Source: Buxus sempervirens (lineage: Eukaryota; Streptophyta; Magnoliopsida; Buxales; Buxaceae). From it: a DNA stretch of 64,000 nt. This document shows positions 32,010 through 44,788 of this stretch, in pieces. Position numbers and translations under genes: made by a program. The stretch's first letter is position 1; each line of letters opens with the position of its first letter. The stretch lies in NCBI GenBank assembly GCA_947561395.2, contig OX387184.1:16038205-16102204 (forward strand), written 5' to 3'. The notes beneath the pieces were generated by a model, which saw only the letters and a list, made by a program, of their open reading frames with translations, had not been told where the DNA came from and made no database searches.

Positions 32010-35000
32010 TCAAGGGAAATACCTTTTTACCGCATCAGAGTTAATGGGCTCAGGAAAATCTGACCCATCCATTTCTGCTAAGATGAGTGCACCCCCAGAT
32101 AGGACTTTCTTGACTATATATGGGCCTTCCCAATTGGGCTTGAACTTACCACGAGGATCTTCCAAAAATGGTAGAATTTTCTTTCGCACCAGGTTTCCTT
32201 CTTGGAAAGTTCTGGGCCTCACTTTCTTATTGTAAGCCCGGGCCATTCTCTTCTGGTACAACTGTCCATGGCAAAGCGCTTTCAACCGCTTTTCTTCTAT
32301 CAGGTTGAGTTGATCATGTCTCGACTGGACCCATTCGGCTTCTTCTAGTTCTGCTTTCATGAGCACTCGAAGTGATGGGATCTCTACTTCCACGGGCATG
32401 ACTGCTTCCATCCCATAGACTAGGGAGTACGGGGTTGCCCCAGTTGAAGTCCGGATCGAGGTTCTGTAGGCATGTAGAGCAAGCGGCAGCATTTCATGCC
32501 AATCCTTGTAGCTCACTACCATCTTCTGAATGATTTTCTTTATGTTCTTATTTGCTGCTTCCACTGCCCCATTCATCTTTGGCCTGTACGGAGCTGACTT
32601 ATGATGGGTGATCTGAAACTGCTCACACATTTTCTTCATGTCCTTGTTCTTAATGTTTGAAGCATTGTCTGATACTATGGCACTTGGCAGTCCATAGCGG
32701 CAAATGATATTGTGCTTCAAAAATTTCATAACATGGTTGCTTGTGATATTTGCATATGATTCTGCTTCCACCCACTTAGTGAAATAATCAATTGCCACCA
32801 AGATGAATCTGTGCCCGTTCGATGCCTTAGGGGAGATCATGCCGATGACATCTATGCCCCACATAGAGAAGGGCCAGGGTGATGTCATGTTGTGCAGCTC
32901 ACCCGGGGGTGCATGCTTATTATCTGCATATATCTGACATTGGCGGCACCTCCTGACATGTACACAGCAATTATGCTCCATAGTCGTCCAGTAGTATCCC
33001 AGCCTCAGGATCTTCTTAGCCAGCATGTGCCCACTCATATGGGGCCCACAGACTCCTCCATGTACCGTCTCGATCAACCTTTCCGATTCAGCCTTGGCTA
33101 CGCATCTTAGCAGAATGTCGTTATGTGACCTCTTGTACACATGTCCACCACTTAGCAGAAATTGACCAGCCAATCTCTGTATTGTCCTCTTCTCAGTAGC
33201 AGTGGCATTCTCTGGCAGACTCCGATTGTTCAAGAAATTTTTGATATCTTGAAACCACGGTGCTTCTTCTTCTGATGCTCCCTCTAGAACGAGACAGTAA
33301 GCCGGTTCATCTCTAACCTCAATTTCCAGCGGTCTGATGTCTACTCCTTCTGGTATGCTGACCATTGAAGCCAAGGTTGCTAGAGCATCTGCAAACTGAT
33401 TCTTGGCCCTTGGCATATAGTTGAAGGAAATTCGAGTGAAATTTGTGCTTATTTCTTCCAAATACTGGTGATAGGGGATCAATTTGTGATCATTGGTTTT
33501 CCACTCACCAGTTGTTTGGAAGATGATAAGACTCGAATCCCCGTATACGTCAAGTTTTTCTACTCCATGATCCATGGCTGCTTGCAATCCAATTATGCAT
33601 GCCTCCTATTCTGCTATGTTATTGGTGCACTGGAATCTCAGTTTCACTGCAATTGGGATATGTGAACCATCTGATTTAACCAAGACTGCCCCTATTCCGT
33701 TCCCATTCATATTGGCGGCCCCATCAAAGAACATCTGCCAAGAACTCTCACTGTCCTCCTCTTCAATATACAGAATTGCCTCATCTGGGAAGTTGGTCTT
33801 CAAGGGTTGATATTCTGGCAGAGGATGCGCAGCCAGGTGATCAGCTATGGCTTGACCCTTGATTGCCTTCTGGGTGATGTATGTGAGGTCAAACTCGGAC
33901 AGTAGCAGTTGCCACTTTGCCATCCTGCCAGTCAGTGCCGGTTTCTCAAATAAATACTTCAGCGGGTCCATCCGGGATATCAATAGCGTGGAGTGACTAA
34001 GGAAGTAATGCCTTAGCCTCTGAGTGGCCCAAACTAGAGCACAGCAAGTCTTTTCCAATGGTGAGTATTTGGCTTCATATTCCGTGAATTTTTTACTCAA
34101 ATAGTAAATTGCCCTTTCTTTTCTACCAGTCTCATCATGCTGCCCCAAGACACATCCCATTGACGTTTCCAACACTGACAAGTACAGGATCAGTGGTCTT
34201 CCTGGAGTTGGTGGCACTAGCACAGGTGGGTTCAGCAAATACCTCTTTATTGTGTCAAATGCCTGCTGGCAGTCCTCATTCCAGACCGTCGGGTTATCTT
34301 TCCTCAAAAGTTTGAAAATTGGTTCACAGATAGCAGTGAGCTGTGCTATGAACCGGCTTATGTATTGAATCCTTCCAAGAAAGCCCCTAACCTCCTTCTC
34401 GGTTCTGGGTGCTGGCATTTCAATTATGGCCTTGGCTTTAGCCGGGCCAATTTCAATTCTTCTTCGGCTTACTATAAACCCCAGTAACTTCCCTGATGTA
34501 GCCCCAAAGACGCACTTAGCCGGGTTAAGCCGTAGACTGTACTTCCTGAGCCGATCAAACACTTTCTTCAGATTGATCAAGTGGTCCTCCTCTTTGCAGG
34601 ATTTGGCAATCATATCTTCCACGTAGACCTCCATCTCCTTATGGATCATGTCGTGAAATAGTGTAGTCATGGCCCGCTGGTATGTTGCCCCAGCGTTTTT
34701 AAGCCCAAACGGCATGACTGTATAGTGGAATGTGCCCCAAGGTGTGATAAATGCTGTTTTCTCTCGATCCTCCTTAGCCATCTTGATCTGATTGTATCCC
34801 GAGAAACCATCCATGAAGGAAAACAGGCTATGTACCGCAGTATTATCGACCAGAATGTCGATGTGTGGAAGCGGAAAATCATCCTTTGGGCTTGCCTTGT
34901 TCAAATCTCTGTAGTCCACGCACATTCGGACTTTCCCGTCCTTCTTGGGTACCAGTACTATGTTTGCGAGCCACTCAGGGTATGTAGAGACTGCCAAAAA

Positions 35001-36617
35001 TCCAGCTTGGAACTGTTTGACCACTTCGTCCTTGACCTTCAGAGTCCACTCAGGTTTCAATCTTCTCAGCTTCTGCTTAATCGGCTTAACCCCTGGCAAA
35101 ATTGGCAACTTGTGCACCACCATGTCAGTGTCCAACCCCGGCATGTCCCGATACGACCAAGCAAACACATCCTTGTAATCTGCCAAGAACTGTGACATTT
35201 CATTTTTCTGCACATCAGACAAGCATGACCCGATTTTCACAATTTTTGGGTCATCTTCAGTCCCAAGGTTTATGGATATGGTCTCCTCAATATTATGTTG
35301 GACCCCCTTTTCATGACGTTCCAATTGGTATTCAATTTCTTTTGGAACGTCTTCTTCTTCGACCTCGGTCTCTTCTTCGACCCCCATGAGATCAAAGTCG
35401 AGCTCAAGGTCGAAGTCATATTCAACCTGGTCCAATTCGGTCTGATTATATGGTTCATAAGTGGTGTGGACCTTTTTGAAAAAATTAAATTTTCTAGAAA
35501 AAATAGAAAAATCTTTTTGGGTTTTTTGTGGGCCTTCTAAACATAATTCCCCTGAAGACGAAGGCCCATTATAACCTTCAGGGAAATGGCATTCCACTAT
35601 TGGAGTTTTTTTTTAGAAGCCTCGTCAGTTTGCCGAACTAACGCTGCTCCAAAGGTAAGGGGAGTTTCCTCCCAATTGTTTAATACAAAATTTTGGGGAG
35701 CAGGGGAAATAGGGAAAGCTTGCTCCTCAAGTCCAGCATCCGATGCCATCATCACCGGGTGGGTACTGCCCTTTTCTGCTACGGGGCCCAATCCAGAAAT
35801 GACCTTGTCTGGAATCTTTACTGCGGCCCAGTCAATAAATGGTAGTTCCATGTCTGCCCCTGTCTTTTCGCCTTCAGTCATAGCGAAGAATGCACCAACA
35901 TCTTCAAAAAAGTCCACCTGCTGCTCGGGCTGTGGTCCAGGCCCATCCACTGCTCCCAGTATTGGAGATGGGTTACAGGGTTGTAGAGCCGAAACAAAAG
36001 GCTTTTGAAATGGGTTAATGTTTTGGTATGGGGGCTTGGACTGGTCCGTGGGAGGAGAAATTTGGATTATATAGGAGGGTTTTGGGAAGTTCACCCTCAG
36101 ATGCGGGAGTTTTCCTCTACTTCTGCTCTCCCCTTCTTCATGTTTCATTCTTCTCCAACCTCCGGGCTTGAAGCCCAACCCTACCTTGGGGATCAGTTTC
36201 TTAGCCGTGATTGGCTCCACCATCCCTTGCAGATTGATCCCCAGGCCTTTCCCTAGGTGAAAGTGGTATTTCTCCATCACTTTCTTGACCATTTTTTCTG
36301 CAGTGGTCCCCTTTTCCTTCTTTTTCTCACTCCCCCCAGGTATGTAATTTACCGCCTCAAATTGGAATGAGTGGAATGCAATCTTGTCGACAGTTAGATC
36401 CACATTGATCAAGGGTACATCAGGTGACACGATGGGCGGCACCAAGTTTTCAGCTAGGACTGTTATCACCCTTTGCCCTCTTATGTACTTCACTCTTTGG
36501 TGGAGCGTGGATGGTATTGCCCTAGCCGAGTGTATCCACGGCCTTCCTAGGAGTAGATTGAATGCTGCGGGTATATCCATCACTTCAAATGTGATGTTAA
36601 AGATATTCGGCCCAATT
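32010..36617 (-). CDS. Ogre pol: C-terminal protease, reverse transcriptase, two RNase H domains, integrase (fossil)
   Basis: Read on the minus strand: the protease end (FNLLLGRPWIHSARAIPSTL, about 36560), a long variable linker to about 35300, and reverse transcriptase (RMCVDYRDLNKASPKDDFPL near 34910, FSFMDGFSGYNQIKMAKED, MPFGLKNAGATYQRAM). A first RNase H follows (LYLSVLETSMGCVLGQHDE, ERAIYYLSKKFTEYEAKYS, near 34150), then a second RNase H of the archaeal-like type (MFFDGAANMNGNGIGAVLV near 33720, DVYGDSSLI). Last is integrase with an HHCC region (near 33000) and core (WGIDVIGM, DYFTKWVEAE, SDNASN, NGAVEAANKN). Dual RNase H places it in the Tat clade. A few small lesions are present. Confidence 0.94.
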
Positions 36618-37362
36618 GTGACTGTGCGCACCTAAACCTGGCCTAGATCGCACACCGGGCGCACCTTTGGCGCGTGCCTCGGGACATTCGGAGTCGCCAC
36701 TGCCTGAGAGTGCAGGCAGACACGGTTTTGCCCTAACCGGGTCTAAGTCTGGTCTGCGGCTTATTAGAGTTCTAGATAAGTCCTCGGTTACGGTTCGGGG
36801 AAGTCCTAAAGACACCCCGGTCCGCCCCATCGGTCTGACGGGTCCCTCGGGTCTCCCTGGTTTTTGAGTCAATCTCACCCTTCCTAGACCAGCATGCTGC
36901 CTTATTAGGTCTGGCGGGGCCCTCTGAAGGTGTGGGTCCCTTTTATTTTGATTTTATCTTTCTTATTTATATGAAGTGGGTCGGACCCGGGTCCCGTTGG
37001 AAGACCCGTGGGCTGCCATGGTTGGGCCTTGGGCCCAATTGGGTTATTGGGTAACCCTTTTTGGTTATTTATTAAATTAAACTACTTACACATGCAATGG
37101 GCTTAGTGGGCTTGGATTTGGCCCATTAGCCTGAGTCCAGTGGCCTTGGATCCGTCTTATTGAAAACGGGCCGGGTTTGGGCCGGTCTTAGGTGGGCCCC
37201 ATAAATGGGCCCAGGGTGGTCTTGGTGGGCCCATCTAGGCCCATAGGCTTTGATTGGGCTCAAAATAGCCCAAATTGTCTAAAAGGCCGGTTCAAGTCAG
37301 TTTGGGTCGAATCAGGTTCAACCGGTCCAAATAAATTGATTTTTAAGTCATTTTTCAAATCC

Positions 37363-37411
37363 AACCGCACTCTCAGAGCGGTTTGGTCAGAACCGCTCTG
37401 TATGTGCGGTT
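37363..37411. repeat. Dyad pair in the solo LTR, transcribed part
   Basis: Two AACCG-N11-CGGTT units start at 37363 and 37391, 28 bp apart. They lie downstream of the TATA box in the minus-strand reading. Confidence 0.88.
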
Positions 37412-38203
37412 TCTGCTCAGTTTCACTTGTTTGCGCCGATTTCCATCTGGATCACCTTGGTGATTTTTCTGGGATCTCCAGCAACCTCCGTCAGACTTCC
37501 AGCATCTCTGCGGTTCTCTATTTTCTCCACTTGGCTCATAAAGCCAATTCTTCTCTTTTCATGCTCTTTGTAGTCTTGGGTTCATTCCTTCTTTTTTGCT
37601 TGATCAATCACAATCATTTTCCAGGAGGGAAAAGGGGAGATTACAGGGGGGATAATCTTAAAAGAAGAAACCAAACATTATAACAAAGATGAGTTAGTTT
37701 AAAGTGTCCATGTTAATTTATAGGTAACCTCCTCTCTTTTAAGGAAATGATCATCTTAATCTTAACCTCCCATGGCCTTAAAGGAGCAACAAACAAGTTA
37801 GAAGCATTAGGGTAAACAAAATAAAAAATACAAAGAGATGTTAAAAGTAATTATGATTTATTTACAAAAAAGAAATTACATAAATACTTACAATGTGACT
37901 CTCTTGTTGATTGAATGTGCTTTGTGGTCTCCTGATAATTTCAGCAGCGCTTCCGCGCCTCCTTGAGTTTCCAAATGGGGTTTTGGTAGGGTTTTGATGG
38001 GTTACTCATGTTTATAGGGTGAGGGGTGAGAGTTTAGGCAAGGTTTGAGTAAAGTAAGGGTATTTTGGGGATTTGAAGTTGAGTATTGAGAAGGGCAGAG
38101 TTTCGGATGAGTTGAAGACAGGGGGAGAGAGTGGGGACGAAAGGGGGCCAGCTTGTTTCAAATGGGGGGGCTGGCCCTCTATTTATAGGCAAAAAAGTGC
38201 CGG

Positions 38204-38427
38204 AACCGTACTTTAAGTGCGGTTTGGTCACAACCGTACTTAAAGTGCGGTTGTGACAAAATTGCACTAAAAAAACAAAAACCGTACTTTAAGTGCGGTT
38301 GGCATTCAACACGTGCAAATCGGCGCGAATCTGCCAGCTGTCGCCGTACAGGACACGCGTCCACCTTCTAGAAGATCGAACCGTATCTGAAGTGCGGTTC
38401 GGACCAAACCGTTCTTCAAGTGCGGTT
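38204..38427. repeat. Dyad array in the solo LTR, U3 part
   Basis: Five AACCG-N11-CGGTT units (core AACCGTACTT and AAGTGCGGTT) start at 38204, 38232, 38280, 38379 and 38407. Two pairs are 28 bp apart. The nearest unit is about 15-20 bp upstream of the minus-strand TATA box. The motif differs from that of the surrounding Ogre element. Confidence 0.93.
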
Positions 38428-39035
38428 TCGCACGTTTTTTAAATGCCGGATTTCAAACAGTTTATGAAATTTGATTTTTTAATAACGATTTTATTCGATT
38501 TTATTATTATTTTATTATAAAATCCGAGATTCTTTATAACTATATTATTAAACTATTCAAAATATCTACAATTATTTTATTAAAACATTAATATATGATT
38601 ATTTTATTTATTTGTTCATTTATTTTGCTTTATTCTGCTGTTTTTGCCAAATGGGCAGTTTTCTTGAAATTTCAACTGCCCATAACTTCTTCATCTGGTG
38701 TCCGATTTCAGCAAACTTAGTGTCGTTTGAATCAGCTCGGAACCAGTTATCTATTGAGATCAATTTTGGCAGTTGGATTGGGGCCGAGCAAAAAGTCAAC
38801 TTTTTGCTTTCTGGAAGTTTGACCGGGCCATATTTTTCTCACCTGGACTCCGATTCCAGCAAACTCAGTTGCGTTAGAACCGTGTCGAAATGCTCTTTTC
38901 AATGATGTAAAGTTTGATGGCCAAATTATCTTGAATCAAGAAGTCAATTTTTTGACCCCCTCAGGGTTTGACTAAAAGTTTGACTTTTCATTTTTTGCCA
39001 TTTTAGGGGTGCAAAAATCAGGTGTCTACAGTGAC

Positions 39036-41817
39036 CGGCAATTCAATCTCCCCTAGGGAGTGGGTCTTGGAGCTATCAAAAGCCCTCACTATCCGCCCAT
39101 TTCGTTTGATCCTTGACTGGTCCAGACCCAGCTTGGTAAAAGTGATTAACGGGCAAACGTTTAATGCCGACCCGTTGTCAATTAAAACCCGTGCAATCAT
39201 GCAGCCATTACAAAGCACAGTGATGTGCAAAGGGTCCACATGATAAACACCCACCTGGGCTGATCTCACCCTTTGAGAAACTTATCACATTATGTGACAA
39301 GATTTGACCAACCATTTTGCCAAGCTGGTCTGGATCGATGGTCTGGGATACATGTGCACTCTGTAGCACCCTTAACAATGCATCCCTATGCTTTTCAGAA
39401 TTCAGCAAAATGCCCAGTATTGAAATCTGGGCCGGGACCTTGTTTATCTGATCCACAAGATTAAATTCACTTTTCTTTATGATTTTTATGAGGTCGGCTG
39501 CCTCATTTTCTGCACCCTGGGGGGTGTCTTCTCCTACTTTATTTTTTCCCTTCTGTTTTCTTTTTTCCTTTTCTTTTTCTATTTTTTCTTTTTCTACTTC
39601 TGTCTCTTTCTCTTTCTCTTCACCCCCTGCACATCTCCCTGACCTCGTCATGAGGTTCACCTCCTCCTGGTTCTGGTCCTTGACCACTGGAACCGTAGCC
39701 GTGATTCCCTCGCTGTAATTCCATGGTACAGCGGCCTCTGAATAGGCTAATTTAGGGATGTTAACCACTAGTGGCTGGAGTTTGGACCGGGATGTATGGG
39801 CCGGTTCAGGGATAGTGTGGGCTGGCTGAACATTCACAACCAAGGGTTGAAGTTTGGAATTTGTGGGGACAGAAGAAGTGATGGAAGCAGTGGTGGAGTC
39901 AAGGTTGATGACCAGTGGAGCCTTAGACGGCTTGGATGGTGAATAAATGGGTGGACTGCAATTGAAGACCAATGTGGGCCTTGCAGTATTCATCTGGGTC
40001 ATAAGAGATGAGACCCGGTTTAAAGAGGAACTTATGTCCTTAGCAGCTGTATTGTTTTTTTGGGAGACCATGTTGATCTCCTCTTCTTCCTCTTCTGGGA
40101 AAAATCGGACCTGGACTGTAGTCCCCACAGGGGCTATAAACTGAGATGGGTCAAAGGCCCTTCTCGTGGTGGATATGGCAGTGATGGAGTTGGATGGGCC
40201 TGCCCCATTGTGGTACGGCAGAGGGTTCTGCCCAATATCATTTCCCGACGGGGCGGGTGCAGCAGTGTTAAAGACCAAAGCCTTCTGGTCCAACAGGTCC
40301 TGGACCGCATACTTCAATACCCAGTAGTTAAATGTAGAGTGCCCTGGTGCACCCATGTGGAAGTCACAGGTGGCTGCCGGATCAAAATTCCTCCCCTTCG
40401 GGGCATTTGGGTTAGGCTCCTTCAGAGTCAAGTATTCCCCTTTCAGCAGGGTTGGCAGTAGTTGGGACAGAGATATCGGGAGAGGAGTGAAGACTCGGTT
40501 CTTCCTTGCTGCGAACCAGGCCTCCCTCTCTTCCTTGGAAAAAGTCCTCCTTGTGTTAGCTGGCACAGAGGGAGAGAAGTTGACATTCAGCGGGGTCTGG
40601 TACGACTGCTGGGCCTGCTGGGCCTGTTGGGGTATAGAGATGTTGACGTGAAGTGGCTTCTTGGCTAGAGGAGCCTGGACTAAGTTCACCTCCCCTTCTT
40701 TTCAGGCCCCCGTCTTTTTAAATCTGGCCCCTTTCTTCTGGGCCATGGAGGCAGAGGAATCAGACTGCCCAGTCAGAGTAGAGTAGTCTATCAGCCTTCC
40801 TGACCTGACCCCTTCCTCGATCCGGTCCGCCACCTGCACTAGGGCTGCAAAGTTGGTGGTGATCTGGCCCACCAGATGGTTGTAAAAAGGCTGCCCCAGT
40901 GTGCCCATAAATGTGGAGATCATCTCCGGCTCTTGCATAAGTGGCCTGACCTGGGAGGCGGCCTCTCTCCACCTCTTGGCGTATTGCCGTATTGGCTCAT
41001 CTTTGCCCTTGGTCATCCTCATCATGTCGTACCGGTCTGGCACAATCTCAGAGTTGAACTTGTATTGGTCCAGGAAAGCGTCGGCTAGGTCCTTACACCT
41101 CCTGATCCTTCCATGGTCCACTGTAGCGAACCACCGAAGGGCTGACCCGGTCAGACTCCTCTGGAAGAGTTGGATCAGTATGCCATCATCCCGGCCAAAT
41201 TGGCATAGGGCCCCGCAGTATAGTTTCAAATGGCTTAATGGGCAGCCCGTGCCATCAAACTTGTGAAAATCTGGGCACCTGAACTTAGCCGGTAGACAGA
41301 CGTCCTGGTACATGCACAGGTCCTCAAAGGTGGTGCCTCCATGGCTGCTTCCCCCCTTCACTTCCTTCAGCTCTGCCTGGATCCTCTCTATCCTCAGCAG
41401 CATTTTCTTTTCCATCTCATCCCTAGCCTTTTCGTTTTCCAGTTCTTTCTCAGATTCCGCTATATTTTCCTTGATCAGAATGGGTTCAGGGACTGGTTCA
41501 GAAATGGGCTCAGGTATGGGCTGAGCCGGAGGCGGAATGTAGGCCTGAGGTGGTGGTGCCTGATGGGAAGTAGATGCCTGGTTTTGGGCTTGGGCCTGAG
41601 CCGCCAGTAGGTCTCCCAGCATCTTGGCCAGACCTGCCACTTGCTCCTGCAGCTGAGTAAAGTCCTGAGCGGGGACAGTAGCTTGGGCTTGGTTCTCTTC
41701 AGTATTCATGGCTCTTGCTTTGGATCTGGTCACGGGAGCAATGGCTGCAAATAAGTGCACCTGGGTTGAAAGTAAATGTACCTGAAGAAAAAATGAACAG
41801 AACATGTTAGCTTCCAT
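39036..41817 (-). CDS. Ogre gag and N-terminal protease (fossil)
   Basis: Gag from 41817 contains VTRSKARAMNTEENQ, the retrotransposon gag core (CPDFHKFDGTGCPLSHLKLY, LTGSALRWFATVD, DLADAFLDQYKFN, IRQYAKRWREAA, about 41280-40950) and the lineage-typical CDFHMGAPGHSTFNYWVLK region (about 40370). A proline-rich and then KEKEKRKQKGK basic linker follows. The protease site VLIDNGSALNVCP is near 39170, just before the solo-LTR insertion. A few small lesions are present. Confidence 0.92.
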
Positions 41818-41926
41818 TTAACTTGAGTCACACCCCTATATATGTAAACCAGTAGGTTAGGTGAACACCAATCCAGATTTTTTTTCATTTTTTTTTGTTT
41901 TTTTTTTGTTGTTTTGATTTTGTGTT

Positions 41927-42836
41927 GGAATATTCTAGGGCTTCCAAGGGTCCCAAATTTTTTTGATTAGATTGATAAAAATAACCAACCAAGGTTTTCA
42001 TGGAATATTCTAGGGCTTCCAAGGGTCCCAAATTTTTTTGATTAGATTGATAAAAATAACCAACCAAGGTTTTCATGGAATATTCTAGGGCTTCCAAGGG
42101 TCCCAAATTTTTTTTTTGATTTGATTGATAAAAATAACCAACCAAGGTTTTCATGGAATATTCTAGGGCTTCCAAGGGTCCCAAATTTTTTTTTTGATTT
42201 GATTGATAAAAATAACCAACCAAGGTTTTCATGGAATATTCTAGGGCTTCCAAGGGTCCCAAATTTTTTGATTTGATTGATAAAAATAACCAACCAAGGT
42301 TTCTTGGAATATTCTAGGGCTTCCAAGTATCCCACAAATGTTTTGATTTGATTGATAAAAATAACCAACCAAAGGTTTCTTGGAATATTCTAGGGCTTCC
42401 AAGTATCCCACAAATGTTTTGATTTGATTGATAAAAATAACCAACCAAAGGTTTCTTGGAATATTCTAGGGCTTCCAAGTGTCCCACAAATGTTTTGATT
42501 TGATTGATAAAAATAACCAACCAAAGGTTTCTTGGAATATTCTAGGGCTTCCAAGTGTCCCACAAATGTTTTGATTTGATTGATAAAAATAACCAATCAA
42601 AGGTTTCTTGGAATATTCTAGGGCTTCCAAGTGTCCCACAAATGTTTTGATTTGATTGATAAAAATAACCAACCAAAGGTTTCTTGGAATATTCTAGGGC
42701 TTCCAAGTGTCCCACAAATGTTTTGATTTGATTGATAAAAATAACCAACCAAAGGTTTCTTGGAATATTCTAGGGCTTCCAAGTATCCCACAAATGTTTT
42801 GATTTGATTGATAAAAATAACCAACCAAAGGTTTTT
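41927..42836 (-). repeat. Minisatellite in the Ogre leader, 12 copies
   Basis: Twelve head-to-tail units marked by ATTCTAGGGCTTCCAAG. The seven right-hand units are 76 bp and carry GTCCCACAAATG or ATCCCACAAATG; the five left-hand units are 73-78 bp and carry GGGTCCCAAA with a variable T run. The sharp border between the two types near 42300 indicates separate expansions. It lies in the untranslated leader between the 5' LTR and gag. Short open frames through it are by-products of the period. Confidence 0.97.
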
Positions 42837-43167
42837 TTTTATTTATTTTTTTTCAAATTTGCTGAATTTTCTCAGTTTTCAAGTTCAAAAGTTTGATTGA
42901 AACATATTTGAGTTGAATTGGTATCAAAAAATATGACACCTTAGTTCCTTCTTTGGGTTTCAAAATTAGGTTAAATCTTGAAAGAATATTTTATTTTATT
43001 CTTTTTTGTTTTTTTTTTGTATTTTTTTTTTGTATTTTTTTTTTGATTTTGTATTTTTGGGAACATTTCTTATGTTCTTTTCGGGGTGCCTAAGGATTAT
43101 CCACAGTGTTTTAGGCCTTTTATTCTGAAAATTTGGGCTGAACAGCCAATTTGTGCATTTTTTGAAT

Positions 43168-43309
43168 GTATCCGGTATAATATACCGGATAAGAATATGT
43201 CTTATTGTATCCGGTCATCCTAACCGGATACACGTATATGCCTTTGTATCCGGAAATACATACCGGATATGAATACAGTTGTTATTAATCGGCCTGAGTT
43301 GCCGGTTAT
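43168..43309. repeat. Dyad array in the gag leader (4 units, 39-bp pitch)
   Basis: Units start at 43168, 43207 and 43246, with a degenerate fourth in register at 43285. Same motif and pitch as in the LTRs. No clear TATA box adjoins it on either strand. Confidence 0.92.
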
Positions 43310-44768
43310 TGCCGAAATGGCACTTTTTGACTCATTTTTTCACCAGATTTGATTTTTTTTCATTCCCAACTGATGTTCACCTTAATTTGACCTTCAAAAC
43401 TTGCCCCAAATTGGGCTTGGACATCATACTTGCAAAATTCCCTAAATTTAGGAAAAGAACATGGCTTTACCTTGCCACCTTGTTTTACCTTCATTCAATA
43501 TGGTATTCACATTATACCTTGGCCTGTAAAACATGCAAACGGCATTCCCACATTTACACCCAATTCCCCAAACGCAATTGTGTGCTTTTAGCCGAAAACG
43601 TGTTTCTCCACCTTCAAGCGTATGGTTTTTGGGTTTTGGCTTAATTGGCAACTTAGAACTCAAGTCTAGTGATGCCCGGAATCGAATCATAGATCCCATT
43701 GTCATCACATCATTGACTCAAATTCTAAGGTAAATGTTTTCACTTTCGCTTTCCGAAGTCACGACCTCGGTGCGCCAAGCTACACACATTCATGGTTCAA
43801 CTTCCTAATAGGTAAAGGGTAGGCTGTGCAAATTGTTTCAAGTGCTCAAGTGCAATTTTAAATTGTGGTAACATTCACAACGTCCCAGCCCCTTGCCACT
43901 CTTTTTTGTAGCCATGCATTCAATTTCAAGCCAAGGTACATATGACAAAAATAATGAAGCTAAATACAAGCAAGCAAGCACCAAATATGCACAAAAATAT
44001 TACATGCCCAAAAAGTGGTATACAAAACATGTTATTTATACAAACAACAATTAAATCATGTAAGCATGCTTGAAACCCACAAGCATTCCTATAATTCCAG
44101 ATTTCATGCTCTTTTTCATGCTCAAAGTGTACCATTTCTACCCAAATTGGAGCCTAAAATTTTAGCACTACTTGACATGGTTCAAAAGTGTTTCAATGAG
44201 GTAAAACATGCTTGAAATCCCCCAAATATACACTGAAATTTCCAGAATTTTCATGCTCAAAAGTGCTTCCCTTATACCCCAAATTAATGCCTAAAAGTTT
44301 AGCAACTACTTGACATGGTATATTGGTGAACATACTAAAAAAAAAATCCACAATGTGCACTAAAATTCCAGATTTCATGCTCTTGGTTTTCATGCTCAAA
44401 TTGAATCCCTCTATACCCCAAAACAAAGGCATGGCATAACAAAAAAAAATTTTAGGCACAAAAAAGTATGCTCCATAGGAATCATGTTTGAATACCCAAA
44501 AAATTCTGACCTCCTTGATTTCATGCTACTAATTCTCATATTCAAACCATGGTATTCAACCAAATCATGCATCAAGATAGGCTTTTCCTAAATCAACCTT
44601 TAGGCAACATCAAGCAAAACATACATGACTTGGTTCATATAAAATTCAAAAGCATCCCAATCTGATTTAGAATACAACATTATGCACAAATAAATTAAAC
44701 AAAATAGCAAGCATTCAAAAGTGATGAAAAAAAGCATGAATATACACAAAATGGCTTAAATCCACAAG
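43310..44768 (-). other. Ogre leader, non-coding
   Basis: About 1.5 kb between the primer-binding site and the leader dyad array. AT-rich, with repeated short phrases such as TTTCATGCTC and AAAATTCCAGA. No coding domain was recognised. Confidence 0.6.
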
Positions 44769-44786
44769 TCCCCAGCAGAGTCGCCA
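44769..44786 (-). other. Ogre primer-binding site
   Basis: On the minus strand TGGCGACTCTGCTGGGGA begins two bases after the 5' LTR end. This is the type found in Ogre elements, usually read as complementary to an arginine tRNA. Confidence 0.85.
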
Positions 44787-44788
44787 GT

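Larger units (their letters stand above)
36623..39030 (-). mobile_element. Solo LTR of a second Tat/Ogre-like family
   Basis: A 2408-bp sequence bounded by TGTGCGCACC and GGTGTCTACA with a perfect 5-bp target duplication GTGAC (36618-36622 and 39031-39035). The minus-strand start TGTAGACACC and the U3-TATA layout (CCTATAAATAGAGGG near 38176-38190) match Tat/Ogre LTRs, but the sequence is unlike the host element's LTRs. It contains no coding domain. It lies inside the protease region of the Ogre element and must be younger than that insertion. Confidence 0.92.

Noticed and set aside
41885-42824. A ladder of 67-125-residue open frames on the minus strand
   Set aside because: They repeat every 76 bp and are by-products of the minisatellite period.
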